Numbered from the stretch's first letter, positions 52,701 to 61,232 are shown. The stretch: DNA of 64,000 bases from CAVYXZ01 sp965223835 (GCA_965223835.1 CBDCXQ010000001.1:930001-994000), one strand, 5' to 3'. Made by a program: numbers and translations. Notes: generated by a model not told the origin, from the letters alone.

Positions 52701-54381
52701 GCAAGCCAATATCCTGCTCACAGGTCTCCATCGTGAATTGCGTTACGGCCTTGATCGAACCGTCGTCATTGCCTTTGGTCAAGCGGTGCAACGGGATGTA
52801 ATCGACCAGCGGACGATCGCCGATAATCACGCCAGCGGCATGAGTCGAGGCATGGCGACTGACACCCTGTAGCTCTTTGGCGTTGTCAATGACCTGCTGA
52901 ATGTCTGGATTACCGTTATACAGGTCCAGCAGTTCAGGATTACTCTCGACATAGGTCATGAGCGGCTTTGGTTTCGGCTCCTGGGGAATAAGTTTCGCGG
53001 CTTGATTGACCAATTCCAACGGTACATCCAGTGCTCGACCGACATCGCGTACCGCTGCTTTGGGTCCCAGCGTCCCAAAGGTGATAATCGCGGCCACTTT
53101 GTCCTCGCCATATTTTTGCGCCGTGTAATCAATCATCTCAGCGCGGCGATCATCGGGATAATCCAGATCAATATCGGGCATACTCACACGGCCTGGATTC
53201 AAGAAACGCTCGAAAATCAGGCTGTTCTGGATCGGGTCAATGTTGGTGATGCCCAGGCTGTAGGCGGCCAGGCTACCGGCACCGGAGCCGCGTACATTCC
53301 ACCAGATGTCGGCTTCACGGGCAAATTCGCATAAATCCCACACGATCAGAAAGTAGGAATCGAAACCCATGTCATGGATGATATGCAGTTCATGATTGAG
53401 GCGGTCGCGCAGGGTGGAGTCATTGAGCGCGTCATCGCCAAAGCGCCATTGAAGGCCTTTTTCACACAGGTAACGCAAGTAGGTTTCATTATCGAAACCG
53501 GGTGGAACCGGGAAAACCGGTAGGTGATAACCCTTCGAATCGAGATCAACCTCACACATATCGGCGATTAAGCGGGTGTTCTTAAGCGGTTCGCCATCAC
53601 GCACGTTGCCAAAATACTGCCACATGTCTTGCGCCGACGTCAGATGATAGCTGGGATCGGACATGCGCAGCCGGTTGGTGTCCCGCTTCAGGGCGCTGGT
53701 CTGAATGCAGAGCAGGGTATCGTGGGGATTGTAATCCGTTTCCAGGACGTAATGGACATCATTGGTGGCGACAAAGGGTGTATCGGCATAATCGCGGTTG
53801 TCATAAAGCCACTTGTTAACTGTGTCCAGTTCAGGAATGTCATGTTGTTGCAGTTCGAGGAAAAAATTTTCTTTACCAAACGTATCTCGATACCAACCAA
53901 TGAGTTCGCGGGCTGTATCATCCTGACCATTCATGACCGCGCTGGGAATTTGCGCGGCGAGGCAACCACTGGTCGCGATCAAGCCTTCAGCATGATCGGC
54001 CAGGAAATCGCGATCAATACGTGGATTGTAGTAAAAGCCTTCAAGCTGGGCGGCGCTGGCGATTTTGAGCAAGTTCTGATACCCGGTCTGGTTTTTCGCC
54101 AGCAGCAACAAATGGTTGGACCGACGGTCAAGGTTTGAATCACGGTCATGCATTGACCGGGGCGCGAGATAGGCTTCCAGGCCAATGATGGGCTTGATGC
54201 CTTTGTTTTTGCACGCATGGTAAAAATCAATGACGCCGAACATGGTGCCATGATCGGTAATCGCTAGCGAACTCATGCCGAGTTTTTGGGCCTGGTTGAC
54301 GAGTTTGTTGATGCGGCTGAGGCCGTCCAGCAGCGAAAATTCAGTGTGGACATGCAGATGCACAAAATCTTGATTTGCCAT
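49702..54381 (-). CDS. dnaE: DNA polymerase III alpha subunit with intein
   Basis: 1,559 residues, of which 294 are an intein (770-1063), leaving a polymerase of 1,265. N-terminal PHP domain (FVHLHVHTEFSLLDGLSR, AITDHGTMFG), polymerase Asp motif PDIDLDYPDDRRAEM, thumb and finger regions, the DLMRRAVSKKK block, then an OB-fold near VNVAGEVVTMRNILTRKNE, followed by an acidic, Pro-rich linker and a small C-terminal domain. It is the replicative polymerase of the DnaE1 type. The intein sits between FANYGFNK and SHAADYAV, in the highly conserved segment that also carries the cyanobacterial split DnaE intein, but three residues further on. The frame is open across the whole gene, so splicing is needed for activity. 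Confidence 0.95.
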   Translation of the reverse strand: MANQDFVHLHVHTEFSLLDGLSRINKLVNQAQKLGMSSLAITDHGTMFGVIDFYHACKNKGIKPIIGLEAYLAPRSMHDRDSNLDRRSNHLLLLAKNQTGYQNLLKIASAAQLEGFYYNPRIDRDFLADHAEGLIATSGCLAAQIPSAVMNGQDDTARELIGWYRDTFGKENFFLELQQHDIPELDTVNKWLYDNRDYADTPFVATNDVHYVLETDYNPHDTLLCIQTSALKRDTNRLRMSDPSYHLTSAQDMWQYFGNVRDGEPLKNTRLIADMCEVDLDSKGYHLPVFPVPPGFDNETYLRYLCEKGLQWRFGDDALNDSTLRDRLNHELHIIHDMGFDSYFLIVWDLCEFAREADIWWNVRGSGAGSLAAYSLGITNIDPIQNSLIFERFLNPGRVSMPDIDLDYPDDRRAEMIDYTAQKYGEDKVAAIITFGTLGPKAAVRDVGRALDVPLELVNQAAKLIPQEPKPKPLMTYVESNPELLDLYNGNPDIQQVIDNAKELQGVSRHASTHAAGVIIGDRPLVDYIPLHRLTKGNDDGSIKAVTQFTMETCEQDIGLLKVDFLGLSTLTILRKACDLIKQHRGINYTMDNIPYRHEMVEHDPEQTRLLDEAFEMMGRGETIGVFQVESGGMQQMLRGMRPKQFENITAGISLYRPGPMDYIPTYNRRLHGEEESQYRHPKLEPILQETYGILVYQEQIQQVASQLFGYELGEADLMRRAVSKKKEKDLLKHKSIFLERGPENGVDVESAEKIFDDIEFFANYGFNKCVTGDTEIVDAATGRLVRIEDLFNGKVKVKETLTCDTETLTLKNGTITDVMFNGVKPVYKLTTQTGRSITATANHPFYTFDGWRILSELIAGDQIAVPRRIPVEGKKYTSSHAGILPRFLWQDEKAVETNWLYELSNEHLAYITSHFWYYDAGGYFDNILKNQFRYECPVSSRNVARQLQHILLRLGIISRISMIQDTGYWQVEITEPASQKLFVEQVLPKSPDHVMDWNAAEKKEWPWYKPVAMPVYDDADEPHDDIYWDKIVSIEYAGEQPTYDLTIADTHNFVANDIIVHNSHAADYAVITVQTAYLKCHYPEEYMTALLTVQRDDSTKVATFMEECRRLGIPILPPDVNYSMLDFDIQPVDDRVRGIRFGLAAVKNAGVAALHPIIDARVGEGPFADLEDFCTRVDLRTVGKRTLESLIKVGALQAFGNRNQLLGALERMTSFSANYHRDRAVGQMNMFGDELGMSDDLLRNLTHTREATEREMLDWEKELLGLYVTGRPADKYREALEAANTQNIRELKDRAEELGMHDRAVNVAGEVVTMRNILTRKNEAMCVVHLEDWRESAGTIDVVIFPRTWAQCRDLVTEGEIIRIKGKFDMSRGDPQIIAEEVSQNFTVQMADGENGYTDFGYDSSAPAWIDDDEDDFAPPPISYDLPPALPEETLPPPEAATPPAATSVPDSVPVEELPEHLRELNGNGHAEATGPQHWIFVFVQRTGDDERDRRRMERVYNTLYKYPGDDRFSIITESAGNSVRLDFKETTGVTHELVESLQKIVGEANIEVHHRDS
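51193..52074 (-). other. DnaE intein coding segment
   Basis: 294 codons. Starts with Cys (CVTGDTEIVD, block A), block B as ATANHPFYTFDGW with the Thr-x-x-His pattern replaced by ATANH, block F TYDLTIADTHNFVANDI, and ends VHN before Ser of the C-extein. The splicing residues (Cys1, terminal His-Asn, Ser+1) are present. The middle (about 140-220) resembles a worn LAGLIDADG endonuclease (LAYITSHFWYYDAGGYF, LQHILLRLGIISRI) without the usual acidic signature, so homing is probably lost. Confidence 0.9.
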
Positions 54382-54506
54382 AGGGTTATGAATTTCAACT
54401 TTCCAGCAATCTTTAGAACAAGTATATCACTCTCGGCCTCGATAGGAACGCTATAATCTCCATACGATTGATAACTGGGTTGGTTTTATGGCTATCAATA
54501 TATGAT

Positions 54507-54515
54507 TGCTATAAT
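54507..54515 (+). promoter_or_regulatory. Extended -10 promoter, leaderless start
   Basis: TGCTATAAT at 54507-54515 is an extended -10. Transcription would start at about 54522, which is the A of the ATG. No good -35 at the right distance. Confidence 0.5.
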
Positions 54516-54521
54516 AGTGGT

Positions 54522-54833
54522 ATGCGACGGATGAAACTGGAAATTCTCTACGATAAGCGCCGATCATTTCTGTGGTGCGTGCCCATCGAACGCGGCCAGC
54601 AGGAACGTTCACCACGCCTGCCGGTGCAGGATGTGGCAGTAGTTGTGGATGATGAGCATGTGGCGGGCGGTGCATGGGTCAATGTGGTGGTGAAGGGCAA
54701 CTCGGTCCCGGCGGATTTTCTGCGAACCGTCGCACATCGCTATGCAATGGGCGAACTCAATTTTGGCGGCGATAATCGGCTGGAAATGAGCGACCTGGAC
54801 TGGGAAGATCTGGACGAGTGCGATCCTGATTAA
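54522..54833 (+). CDS. Hypothetical protein
   Basis: 103 residues (94 if the second ATG at 54531 is used). It has a basic start, LEILYDKRRSFLWCVPIERG, beta-rich centre (VQDVAVVVDDEHVAGGAWVNVVVKG) and a very acidic end (MSDLDWEDLDECDPD). No family recognised. It probably has a leaderless mRNA. Convergent with and overlapping by 4 bases the PIN toxin gene. Confidence 0.6.
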   Translation: MRRMKLEILYDKRRSFLWCVPIERGQQERSPRLPVQDVAVVVDDEHVAGGAWVNVVVKGNSVPADFLRTVAHRYAMGELNFGGDNRLEMSDLDWEDLDECDPD

Positions 54834-55282
54834 GGGTGATTTAGCGGATTATCAGTCATGAATCCCTCAGCAGTGGCTGCTGTGAGAAGATTATTATCAG
54901 CGCTGACGAAATTCATTGATACGCTTAGAATGTTCTCGGCATGTAATGCACAGGCCAATTGGATGGCGTCCAATGTACGCAGGGTATAGTTTGTAATCAA
55001 ATGCTGAGCATGCTTCAGAATCGAACCTTCGATAGGAACGCTAAGATACTCGTTTTCGAAGTGTAACAAAAAATCGACTCGCAATGAATATATGCTTGTT
55101 AGCGATAGTTTGCCTTCTCGCTGACGACGTGCGAACAAAGAATGCATCTCCACAATAGCCAGCTCAGAAACAACAATAACGTTATTCGCAGGTGGCTCAA
55201 CCCATGAGAGTACCCAACTCGAACCAGTTTCAGCAATGTAGCGTTTAGCCAGGGCGCTGGTATCGACAAAGTAGGTACTCAA
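54830..55282 (-). CDS. PIN-domain toxin (VapC-like)
   Basis: 150 residues. YFVDTSALAKRYI gives the first Asp, SELAIVEMHSLF the Glu, TLRTLDAIQLACAL the next Asp, and FVSADNNLL the last acidic residue of the PIN ribonuclease site. TTG start overlaps the antitoxin stop (TTGA), with GAGG 7 bases before. VapC proteins cut tRNA or rRNA; the target here is unknown. Confidence 0.85.
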   Translation of the reverse strand: MSTYFVDTSALAKRYIAETGSSWVLSWVEPPANNVIVVSELAIVEMHSLFARRQREGKLSLTSIYSLRVDFLLHFENEYLSVPIEGSILKHAQHLITNYTLRTLDAIQLACALHAENILSVSMNFVSADNNLLTAATAEGFMTDNPLNHP

Positions 55283-55596
55283 TAGTCGCCTCGGTCCTCA
55301 TCAACGAGTTCATGTGATGGGCGGGCGTCGGGTGGTAATTGACCGATACGCATCCGTTCTTCGGGCGTCAAGGCGACCGTACCAGGGGGGGCTTTGACCC
55401 AGGTGACGAGTGCTCCAGCCGCTAATAGCTTGGCTCGCGCTTCCTCTCTGGTCAGGGTGGCACTGGTAATCTGTGGCGCTTCCTCTGTAGGTTGAATAAC
55501 GAGTTCAACCGGACCAACGGGTGTGTCATCTGGTAAATCAATAACCAGTCGCCGATCTTCACCAATCGTGGTTTTAATGCGAATTGCCTGTACCAT
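55279..55596 (-). CDS. Antitoxin of PIN toxin pair
   Basis: 105 residues. A short beta N-terminus (AIRIKTTIGEDRRLVIDLPDDTPVG) as in AbrB/DUF-type antitoxins, then an acidic, flexible C-terminus that should wrap the toxin. Overlaps the toxin by 4 bases, antitoxin first, the usual order. The DNA-binding part is short, so the exact family is uncertain. Confidence 0.7.
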   Translation of the reverse strand: MVQAIRIKTTIGEDRRLVIDLPDDTPVGPVELVIQPTEEAPQITSATLTREEARAKLLAAGALVTWVKAPPGTVALTPEERMRIGQLPPDARPSHELVDEDRGDY

Positions 55597-55689
55597 TTGT
55601 CGTCCCTTTTGCTTATCTTTCTATTATACACAAACCGACGCTTGAATTGTGGACCGGCTCCTCGTTAAATAGACTCCATTCGCTGGAGA

Positions 55690-57213
55690 TTGTTCTGGAT
55701 TCATGTGAAAAAGCCTGCACTCAACATCTGGCTGCCGGTGGTGGCACTGTTACTCCTGCATCTATTTATACGCACGCACCACATCACTGGGCTGGAACCG
55801 TATGTCGATGAGGGGTCGCATAGCGTGCGGGCTGCTGCTGCGTGGCAGTTTGAAGTGCATCCAGCCCGTGAAGCCCACGGTAAGCTGCTGACTTACTTCT
55901 GGCTGGGCTTGTTCGCCGGGCCACCAGCAACCGCGCTGGTTGTGGGCCGCTTATCAATCGCCCTGTTTTCCACGCTTACCGCTGCCACGATTTATTTATT
56001 GGGACGCTGGTGGCAGAATCACCTGACCGGCCTGCTGGCCCTGTTGATTTACGCGCTGCTACCATTCGCATTTTTCTTCGAACGCATGGCACTGGCGGAT
56101 CCGTTCGCGGCAGGTTTTGCGGTGCTGGTCGTGTGGCGCAGCCTGATATTTGCGCGACGTCCGACGCTGGGGCAGGGGCTTGTTTTAGGGCTGCTGTTGG
56201 CGTTGGCCTCGCTGGCGAAACTGACGATGGCCTTGCTGCCGATCTTCGTCGTCATCGCGACTTTGCTGCATGTTGATTGGCGGCAAGGTATCAGAATGTA
56301 TATCCGCACTTATCTACCGGGTTTGATGATTGCCGCTTTCGTCGTCATCAGCTTTTGGCTGCCGGTGCTGATCCCGGCCTATATTGCGCAACAAGCTGGC
56401 GATCCCTTTATCCTGATTAATGATTTCAATATTCAACGTAGCGATGCATTTGCCCCGCCGGGTCCTATTGCTTACTTGCGCGATGTATTGCCTTTGCTAG
56501 CGGAATTTACAACACCGCTGTTTTTGTTGATCTCAGGTGCAATCATCCCGACATTATGGATTGCAAGTAAATCGCATGAACGTCGCCGGTTGCTCTTACT
56601 GGTTGTTTGGATTCTTGTCATTGCCGCACCCATCATCCTCACTGCGCGGGTGGTGACGGCGCGTTACTTGATGCCGATTGCAGCGCCGTTGACACTCCTG
56701 CTGGCGCTGGCACTGGGTCGCTTTTGGACGATGCATCGGTTGGCACCGTTGGCTGTGATGGGCATATTGGCCGGTTGGTTGCTGACATTCGCGCTGCCGT
56801 TTGCGGCGACGGCTCCCGATGATCTGAATTTTAGCGGTAACAACGCCTTCGATTTCCAGAGCGGCTTTTTTCTCGCAGATGAGGCCGTGCGGGAAGGGGC
56901 GAATATTCTAGGACAGCAGCCTGAGCTACCAATTTATGCAACAAAAGAGGCCTGTCACTTGCTGTACTTTTACAGCGATGGTCTTGATTTGCGTTGTTTG
57001 CCCGAAGACCCGGTCCCCGGTTTTGGTCAGCGCTTGCTTGATGAGTTGCGACCCGGTGACCCCGCCTATCTTGTGATAAGCTGGTATCATGGACCGTTTC
57101 ATACCGGGTTGGACTGGCTGCGCGCAGAAGAAATTCTTCTGAACAATCAACCCCGTTTCCAGAATCCTGGCTTTGAATTTCGTGTCTGGAAAATCTGGAT
57201 TGAGCAGCCATAA
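55690..57213 (+). CDS. ArnT/PMT-like membrane glycosyltransferase
   Basis: About 500-507 residues, 10-11 membrane helices. First outside loop YVDEGSHSVRAAAAWQFEVHPAREAHGKLLTYF with the conserved acidic residues, ALLPFAFFFERMALADPFAA, ALASLAKLTMALLP and VTARYLMPIAAPLTLLLALAL, as in GT39/GT83 transferases. The start is uncertain: TTG 55690 lies too close to GGAGA, GTG 55705 too far. It is 86 bases upstream of mutM on the same strand, not necessarily one operon. Confidence 0.8.
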   Translation: MFWIHVKKPALNIWLPVVALLLLHLFIRTHHITGLEPYVDEGSHSVRAAAAWQFEVHPAREAHGKLLTYFWLGLFAGPPATALVVGRLSIALFSTLTAATIYLLGRWWQNHLTGLLALLIYALLPFAFFFERMALADPFAAGFAVLVVWRSLIFARRPTLGQGLVLGLLLALASLAKLTMALLPIFVVIATLLHVDWRQGIRMYIRTYLPGLMIAAFVVISFWLPVLIPAYIAQQAGDPFILINDFNIQRSDAFAPPGPIAYLRDVLPLLAEFTTPLFLLISGAIIPTLWIASKSHERRRLLLLVVWILVIAAPIILTARVVTARYLMPIAAPLTLLLALALGRFWTMHRLAPLAVMGILAGWLLTFALPFAATAPDDLNFSGNNAFDFQSGFFLADEAVREGANILGQQPELPIYATKEACHLLYFYSDGLDLRCLPEDPVPGFGQRLLDELRPGDPAYLVISWYHGPFHTGLDWLRAEEILLNNQPRFQNPGFEFRVWKIWIEQP

Positions 57214-57299
57214 CGTATCGATTGATACAAACCCGTTCATCACGATTTCACGACAAACATCAACAGGCGTTAACGTCAGAATTGGATTACACTAAGATT

Positions 57300-58121
57300 A
57301 TGCCGGAATTACCTGAAGTTGAAACGGTGGTTCGTGGTTTACGCGAACCGCTCATTGGACATACCGTTGAGGCCCTGTGGTACGACTGGGGTCGCACCAT
57401 CCACAGCCCGGATGCGCCGGAATTTGCCGCCCGCATTACCGGGCAGACCTTCCGGGCTGTCAACCGCCGGGCTAAATATATCCTGTGTGAACTGGACAGC
57501 GAGATCCTGGTCGTCCATCTGAAGATGACGGGCCGCTTATATGTCGCCGCCAATGACCAGCAACATGATGCCGATAAATGGGTACATTTCCGGCTGCAAC
57601 TGGACGATTGCCAACAGCTTCGATTTTCTGATTCGCGCAAATTTGGGCGCGTTTACCTGACTGACAACATTGAAACCATTACGGCGCACATCGGCCCGGA
57701 ACCACTGGCAGATGATTTCACCGCTGCCGATTTTCAGGCACGGTTGCAGCCGCGCCAAAAGAATATTAAGGCGCTCTTGCTCGATCAGACATTTATCGCT
57801 GGCGTGGGCAATATTTATGCCGATGAGGCCCTGCATCGTGCGGGCATTCATCCGTTGCGCCGGGCCAATGAGCTAACGGCGGACGAAAGTGCCCGGCTCT
57901 ATGACACCGTGCGGACGGCGCTGCAAGCTGGAATCGACCATGAGGGGGCCAGCGTCAACTGGTATCGGAAGCCGGATGGAACCCTCGGCAAGTCGCAGAA
58001 TCATTTTTACGTTTATGGTCGCACTGCCGAACCCTGCCAGGCGTGCGGCCAACCCATTGAGAAAATTCGGGTTGCGCAACGCGGCACCCATTTTTGCCCG
58101 AAGTGTCAACCCGGAGTATAA
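57300..58121 (+). CDS. mutM: Formamidopyrimidine-DNA glycosylase
   Basis: 273 residues. Removes 8-oxoguanine and opens the strand. The start PELPEVETV provides the catalytic Pro (after Met removal) and Glu; HLKMTGRL contains the conserved Lys; then the helix-two-turn-helix AGVGNIYADEALHRAGIHP and the zinc finger CxxC...CxxC (CQACGQ, CPKCQ). ATG 57300 is fixed by the need for Pro2. The family length is normal. Followed after 19 bases by a membrane protein gene. Confidence 0.95.
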   Translation: MPELPEVETVVRGLREPLIGHTVEALWYDWGRTIHSPDAPEFAARITGQTFRAVNRRAKYILCELDSEILVVHLKMTGRLYVAANDQQHDADKWVHFRLQLDDCQQLRFSDSRKFGRVYLTDNIETITAHIGPEPLADDFTAADFQARLQPRQKNIKALLLDQTFIAGVGNIYADEALHRAGIHPLRRANELTADESARLYDTVRTALQAGIDHEGASVNWYRKPDGTLGKSQNHFYVYGRTAEPCQACGQPIEKIRVAQRGTHFCPKCQPGV

Positions 58122-58140
58122 GTCAGGACGGTAACGTGTT

Positions 58141-59196
58141 ATGAACCCAATTTTAATTCTTGCGCAAACTGGTTCGACCGAACTCGATTTCATTCGTCAG
58201 ATTCCCGCCGGGGCGATGATGACGTTGTGCTTATCAGGTGTCGCCCTGATCGTGGCGCTGGTTTTCATCGTGCGCGCCCGAACCCAGCGTAGCCAGCAAG
58301 GCACCGGCGACACGTCTCAGACAGCGGCTGACCATCCCATGATGCCGGTCACGGGTGTCGCTCGTCCATCCGATGACGACGATGATGATCTTAGTCTTGA
58401 TGATTTGCCCGACCTGGATTCGCTGGTCGATACACCGCAACCAAAACCGGCTGTCGCGCAAGCCCCAGTACCAGCGCCACCAACGCGAACCGCTCCCGCC
58501 GGTACTTATTCGCTTCAGGTCAGCAATGGGGAGACGGCACAGGCGGTGGAAGTGGTTACGATTCTGCGTGATGTTATGGATGGCGGCCTGATTATTCAGA
58601 TGGGCGATAAGGTGTATCGGAATCTGGGAAGTGATGAGACGTTTAAGAGTCGGTTCCTCACGATCATGCGTGAATTGTCGCCTATGGTCACGCAGGCATC
58701 AAAATCCAAAACGGTCGATGAGCTTGCGAGTTCGCCTGATACACCAGAGCCGGAACCAGTTGCCACGCCGGATGCAGGTGCTGCGTCGCTGCGTGATTTA
58801 TTGGTAGATGATGAACCAGAGCCGCCGCCGGCTGCCGTCCCGCCGCCCGCCATTGACGGAAAGATGCCAGGTGATTTGCCGCGCTTTTCGATGGATGAGG
58901 AACCCAAAACGATCAAGAAAAGGGCGGGTCTGCTGGGGCGCACGAAAACCGAGTTTGTGCCCGTGCCAGAGCTGGATCTGGCCGGTGCGATTGAAGCCTA
59001 CTTACAGCACAAACTGGCCCACCTGCCGGATTTCAATCAGCGTAGTATCCATGTTCATCCGTCGCCTGATGGCGGGGTATCAATTGAAGTGGATGGGCAA
59101 TATTATGATGCGGTTGGTGAGGTGGACGATCAAGCGGTGCGTTCGCTACTGGCCCAGACTATTCAGGAGTGGCAGGAACGCAACGCCGGTAACTAG
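58141..59196 (+). CDS. Membrane-anchored acidic, Pro-rich protein
   Basis: 351 residues. One membrane helix near 25-45 (MMTLCLSGVALIVALVFIVRA), then a long inside part: a run of Asp (DDDDDDLSLDDLPDLD), a Pro-rich linker, a small domain (TYSLQVSNGETAQAVEVVTILRDVMDGGLIIQMGDKVYRNL), a second Pro-rich linker and a C-terminal alpha-beta block (DLAGAIEAYLQHKLAHLPD...ISIEVDGQYYDAVGEV-like). No family recognised. The layout suggests a scaffold that binds basic partners at the membrane. Follows mutM by 19 bases. Confidence 0.65.
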   Translation: MNPILILAQTGSTELDFIRQIPAGAMMTLCLSGVALIVALVFIVRARTQRSQQGTGDTSQTAADHPMMPVTGVARPSDDDDDDLSLDDLPDLDSLVDTPQPKPAVAQAPVPAPPTRTAPAGTYSLQVSNGETAQAVEVVTILRDVMDGGLIIQMGDKVYRNLGSDETFKSRFLTIMRELSPMVTQASKSKTVDELASSPDTPEPEPVATPDAGAASLRDLLVDDEPEPPPAAVPPPAIDGKMPGDLPRFSMDEEPKTIKKRAGLLGRTKTEFVPVPELDLAGAIEAYLQHKLAHLPDFNQRSIHVHPSPDGGVSIEVDGQYYDAVGEVDDQAVRSLLAQTIQEWQERNAGN

Positions 59197-59258
59197 TGCA
59201 GTAATCGAAACGTGATCGGTATTGCTGGATTACGCTGTAACACAGCCTCAAATTGCTG

Positions 59259-60116
59259 CTAGGCATCGTGTTCAACTGGCTGCACTTGCAGGCGACCCTG
59301 GTCGTCCCGATGTAGTCTCCCGACAGGGCGATAGGGATCATGTGGGAAAAAGAGGGTAGCGTCATGGTCGAGCGCCCATTGCTGCCAGTGGCGCTTGGTT
59401 TCCAGGGTGATGAGCGGCTCTACATCATAAGCCGTCATCCAGCCGAGACGTTCAAAATGGACCGCATAGGTCGCCATGTCACAGACCTGCATTCCATAGC
59501 GACCATTATGTTCAAACAAAATGCTCATGTGGCCGGGGGTATGGCCGGGGGTGATGATGCCACGAATGCCCGGCGCGAGATCGGTATCGCCATCCAACAA
59601 GCGCATCTGCCCGGATTCGACCAACGGTTGAAAGTTTTCCGCAATATAGGTGGCGCGGGTGCGTTCATTGGGCTGGCAGGCATCTGCGTATTCACGGCGT
59701 TGCACAACATACTCAGCATTGGGGAACGCCGGGACCACTTGACCAGCTTCATCGTACCATGTATTGCCAGAGCAGTGGTCGGCGTGGAGATGGGTGTTGA
59801 TGACCAGATGAATGTCTTCTACTGTCAACCCTAAACGTTCCAGGCCATCTGCTATGGTCCCATCTGGACGACTGAGGTGTAAGATGTGCTGCTGTTTAGG
59901 TGATAATTTATGCCCATAACCGCAGTCAATCAATACATTCTGGTCGCCGGTTTGAACCAGTAGACAATGGCTGGACATCTTGACCAGATGATCGGCAGTG
60001 ACTGGAAAAACGCGACTCCAGAGTGCGCGCGGCACCAGCCCGAATGGGCCACCGGGGTCAACCCAGTAATCGCTCTCATTGATGCGCGTGATACGCAGAT
60101 CACCGATCATAACCAT
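59259..60116 (-). CDS. MBL-fold metallo-hydrolase
   Basis: 285 residues. Metal-binding NTHLHADHCSGNTWYD (HxHxDH), an Asp in QVCDMATYA, and His in GIITPGHTPGHMSILFEHNG and the C-terminal part; the general layout is close to lactonase-type (AHL lactonase/GloB-like) enzymes. Strong start MVMIGDLRITRINES. Last of a row of minus-strand genes. Substrate unknown. Confidence 0.85.
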   Translation of the reverse strand: MVMIGDLRITRINESDYWVDPGGPFGLVPRALWSRVFPVTADHLVKMSSHCLLVQTGDQNVLIDCGYGHKLSPKQQHILHLSRPDGTIADGLERLGLTVEDIHLVINTHLHADHCSGNTWYDEAGQVVPAFPNAEYVVQRREYADACQPNERTRATYIAENFQPLVESGQMRLLDGDTDLAPGIRGIITPGHTPGHMSILFEHNGRYGMQVCDMATYAVHFERLGWMTAYDVEPLITLETKRHWQQWALDHDATLFFPHDPYRPVGRLHRDDQGRLQVQPVEHDA

Positions 60117-60122
60117 GATTCA

Positions 60123-60446
60123 TTATTCCCGTTCTGCCAGCAGCCAACTCCAATAACGCCAGACGACGAATACGCCAATCGTCACACTGAGAGCGGGCAA
60201 GCCAGTATAAATAATGACGCCGCCGAGTTCACCACGCAGGGCGGTCGCGGCTGCAGATCCACGTCCTAGATTCACCAGGCGGGCGACTGTGCTGATCGCC
60301 ATCAGGGCGGCGGCCAGGTATAAACCATAATAATAGGGAGCAGTCCGGGTGACGCGACCAAGACGACGGCTCAGCAGACCTAAAATTACAAACAAAATTG
60401 TAATTGAAACAGGTCCAACCACGCCCAAAAATCCGCCCCAATCCAC
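60123..60446 (-). CDS. Small membrane protein
   Basis: 107 residues with three hydrophobic helices (about 5-25, 37-57, 75-97) and short basic loops. GTG 60446 is chosen because it lies 9 bases after the previous stop with GAGG just before it; a longer frame to 60548 would overlap the previous gene. Third gene of a minus-strand operon. No family recognised. Confidence 0.6.
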   Translation of the reverse strand: MDWGGFLGVVGPVSITILFVILGLLSRRLGRVTRTAPYYYGLYLAAALMAISTVARLVNLGRGSAAATALRGELGGVIIYTGLPALSVTIGVFVVWRYWSWLLAERE

Positions 60447-60454
60447 CCTGGCCT

Positions 60455-60751
60455 CTAGTTGCGTCCGGCAGTCATCAAGTGATACAGGCGGATACTCAAA
60501 ATAATCAACAGCAGTCCCCCGGTCCCGGAAAATAAATCGCCCAACCAATCTCCGGCGATCAGATCAATGCTTGAGTACCGTACGCCAGCTAATCCAAATA
60601 GCAGGAGTGGCAGCAAAAAAAGTTGATAGTAGGTCCGGTCCCCGGAAAAAGTCTCATAAAAACGCGCGATCAGCAACGTGATGGCGATGACGGTCGCCAG
60701 CGGGAACCAGGTATACAAAAGTAAAATCTGATTGGGGGTGATGTCGATCAC
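60455..60751 (-). CDS. Small membrane protein
   Basis: 98 residues, three hydrophobic helices (about 6-28, 38-56, 66-88). GTG 60751 (VIDITPNQ) is chosen as it comes 4 bases after the previous stop; the longer frame overlaps that gene. Second gene of the operon. No family recognised. Confidence 0.6.
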   Translation of the reverse strand: MIDITPNQILLLYTWFPLATVIAITLLIARFYETFSGDRTYYQLFLLPLLLFGLAGVRYSSIDLIAGDWLGDLFSGTGGLLLIILSIRLYHLMTAGRN

Positions 60752-60755
60752 GGAA

Positions 60756-61127
60756 TCACCGCATCGCCCGAATGACGTGATAAATGGCTTTGACCCGAAA
60801 CTGCCGGTCGTTGCACGCGGCCACGAAATCTTTAACCAACGCCCGAACATCGTCGGCGCTGGTCAGTGCATAGAGGCGCGTACTCGGTACATCATTCTGG
60901 CGTAACACACCGGTTGCCACCAGGCCATCCAGTTCTTCTGCAATGGCACGGGCATCGCGACCAATATAACGCGCAATATTTTCGGCAGTATCTGCAGCGT
61001 GGGGATTATCGTGAAAGAACCGGACCAGATCCCATTTGATGAAGGAGTTCACCCTGGTTTGCAGAAAATCCAGGAGATGTGGGTCCATATCGTCCATCAA
61101 GTGCGAATCCAAATCAACCTGAGTCAT
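60756..61127 (-). CDS. Winged-helix-like regulatory protein
   Basis: 123 residues. SFIKWDLVRFFHDNPHAADTAENIARYIGRDARAIAEELDGLVATGVLRQ is a typical winged helix-turn-helix, followed by YALTSADDVRALVKDFVAACND. Acidic N-terminus rich in Asp and His (DLDSHLMDDMDPHLLDF). First gene of the operon with two membrane proteins; probably senses or regulates with them. Confidence 0.7.
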   Translation of the reverse strand: MTQVDLDSHLMDDMDPHLLDFLQTRVNSFIKWDLVRFFHDNPHAADTAENIARYIGRDARAIAEELDGLVATGVLRQNDVPSTRLYALTSADDVRALVKDFVAACNDRQFRVKAIYHVIRAMR

Positions 61128-61202
61128 CTTTTCATCCCGTGGGCTACTTCAATCGACATGTGAACGCAGGCTGCCATCCCTGGCAACGCCCAACTACGGC
61201 AG

Positions 61203-61232
61203 ATTATAATCGAAGATGCAGTGAAATTTCAA
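61203..61232 (-). promoter_or_regulatory. Promoter of winged-helix operon
   Basis: On the minus strand, -35 TTGAAA (61227-61232) and -10 TATAAT (61203-61208) with an 18-base spacer. Start expected near 61196, about 70 bases before the ATG at 61127. It lies just after the secA stop. Confidence 0.7.
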
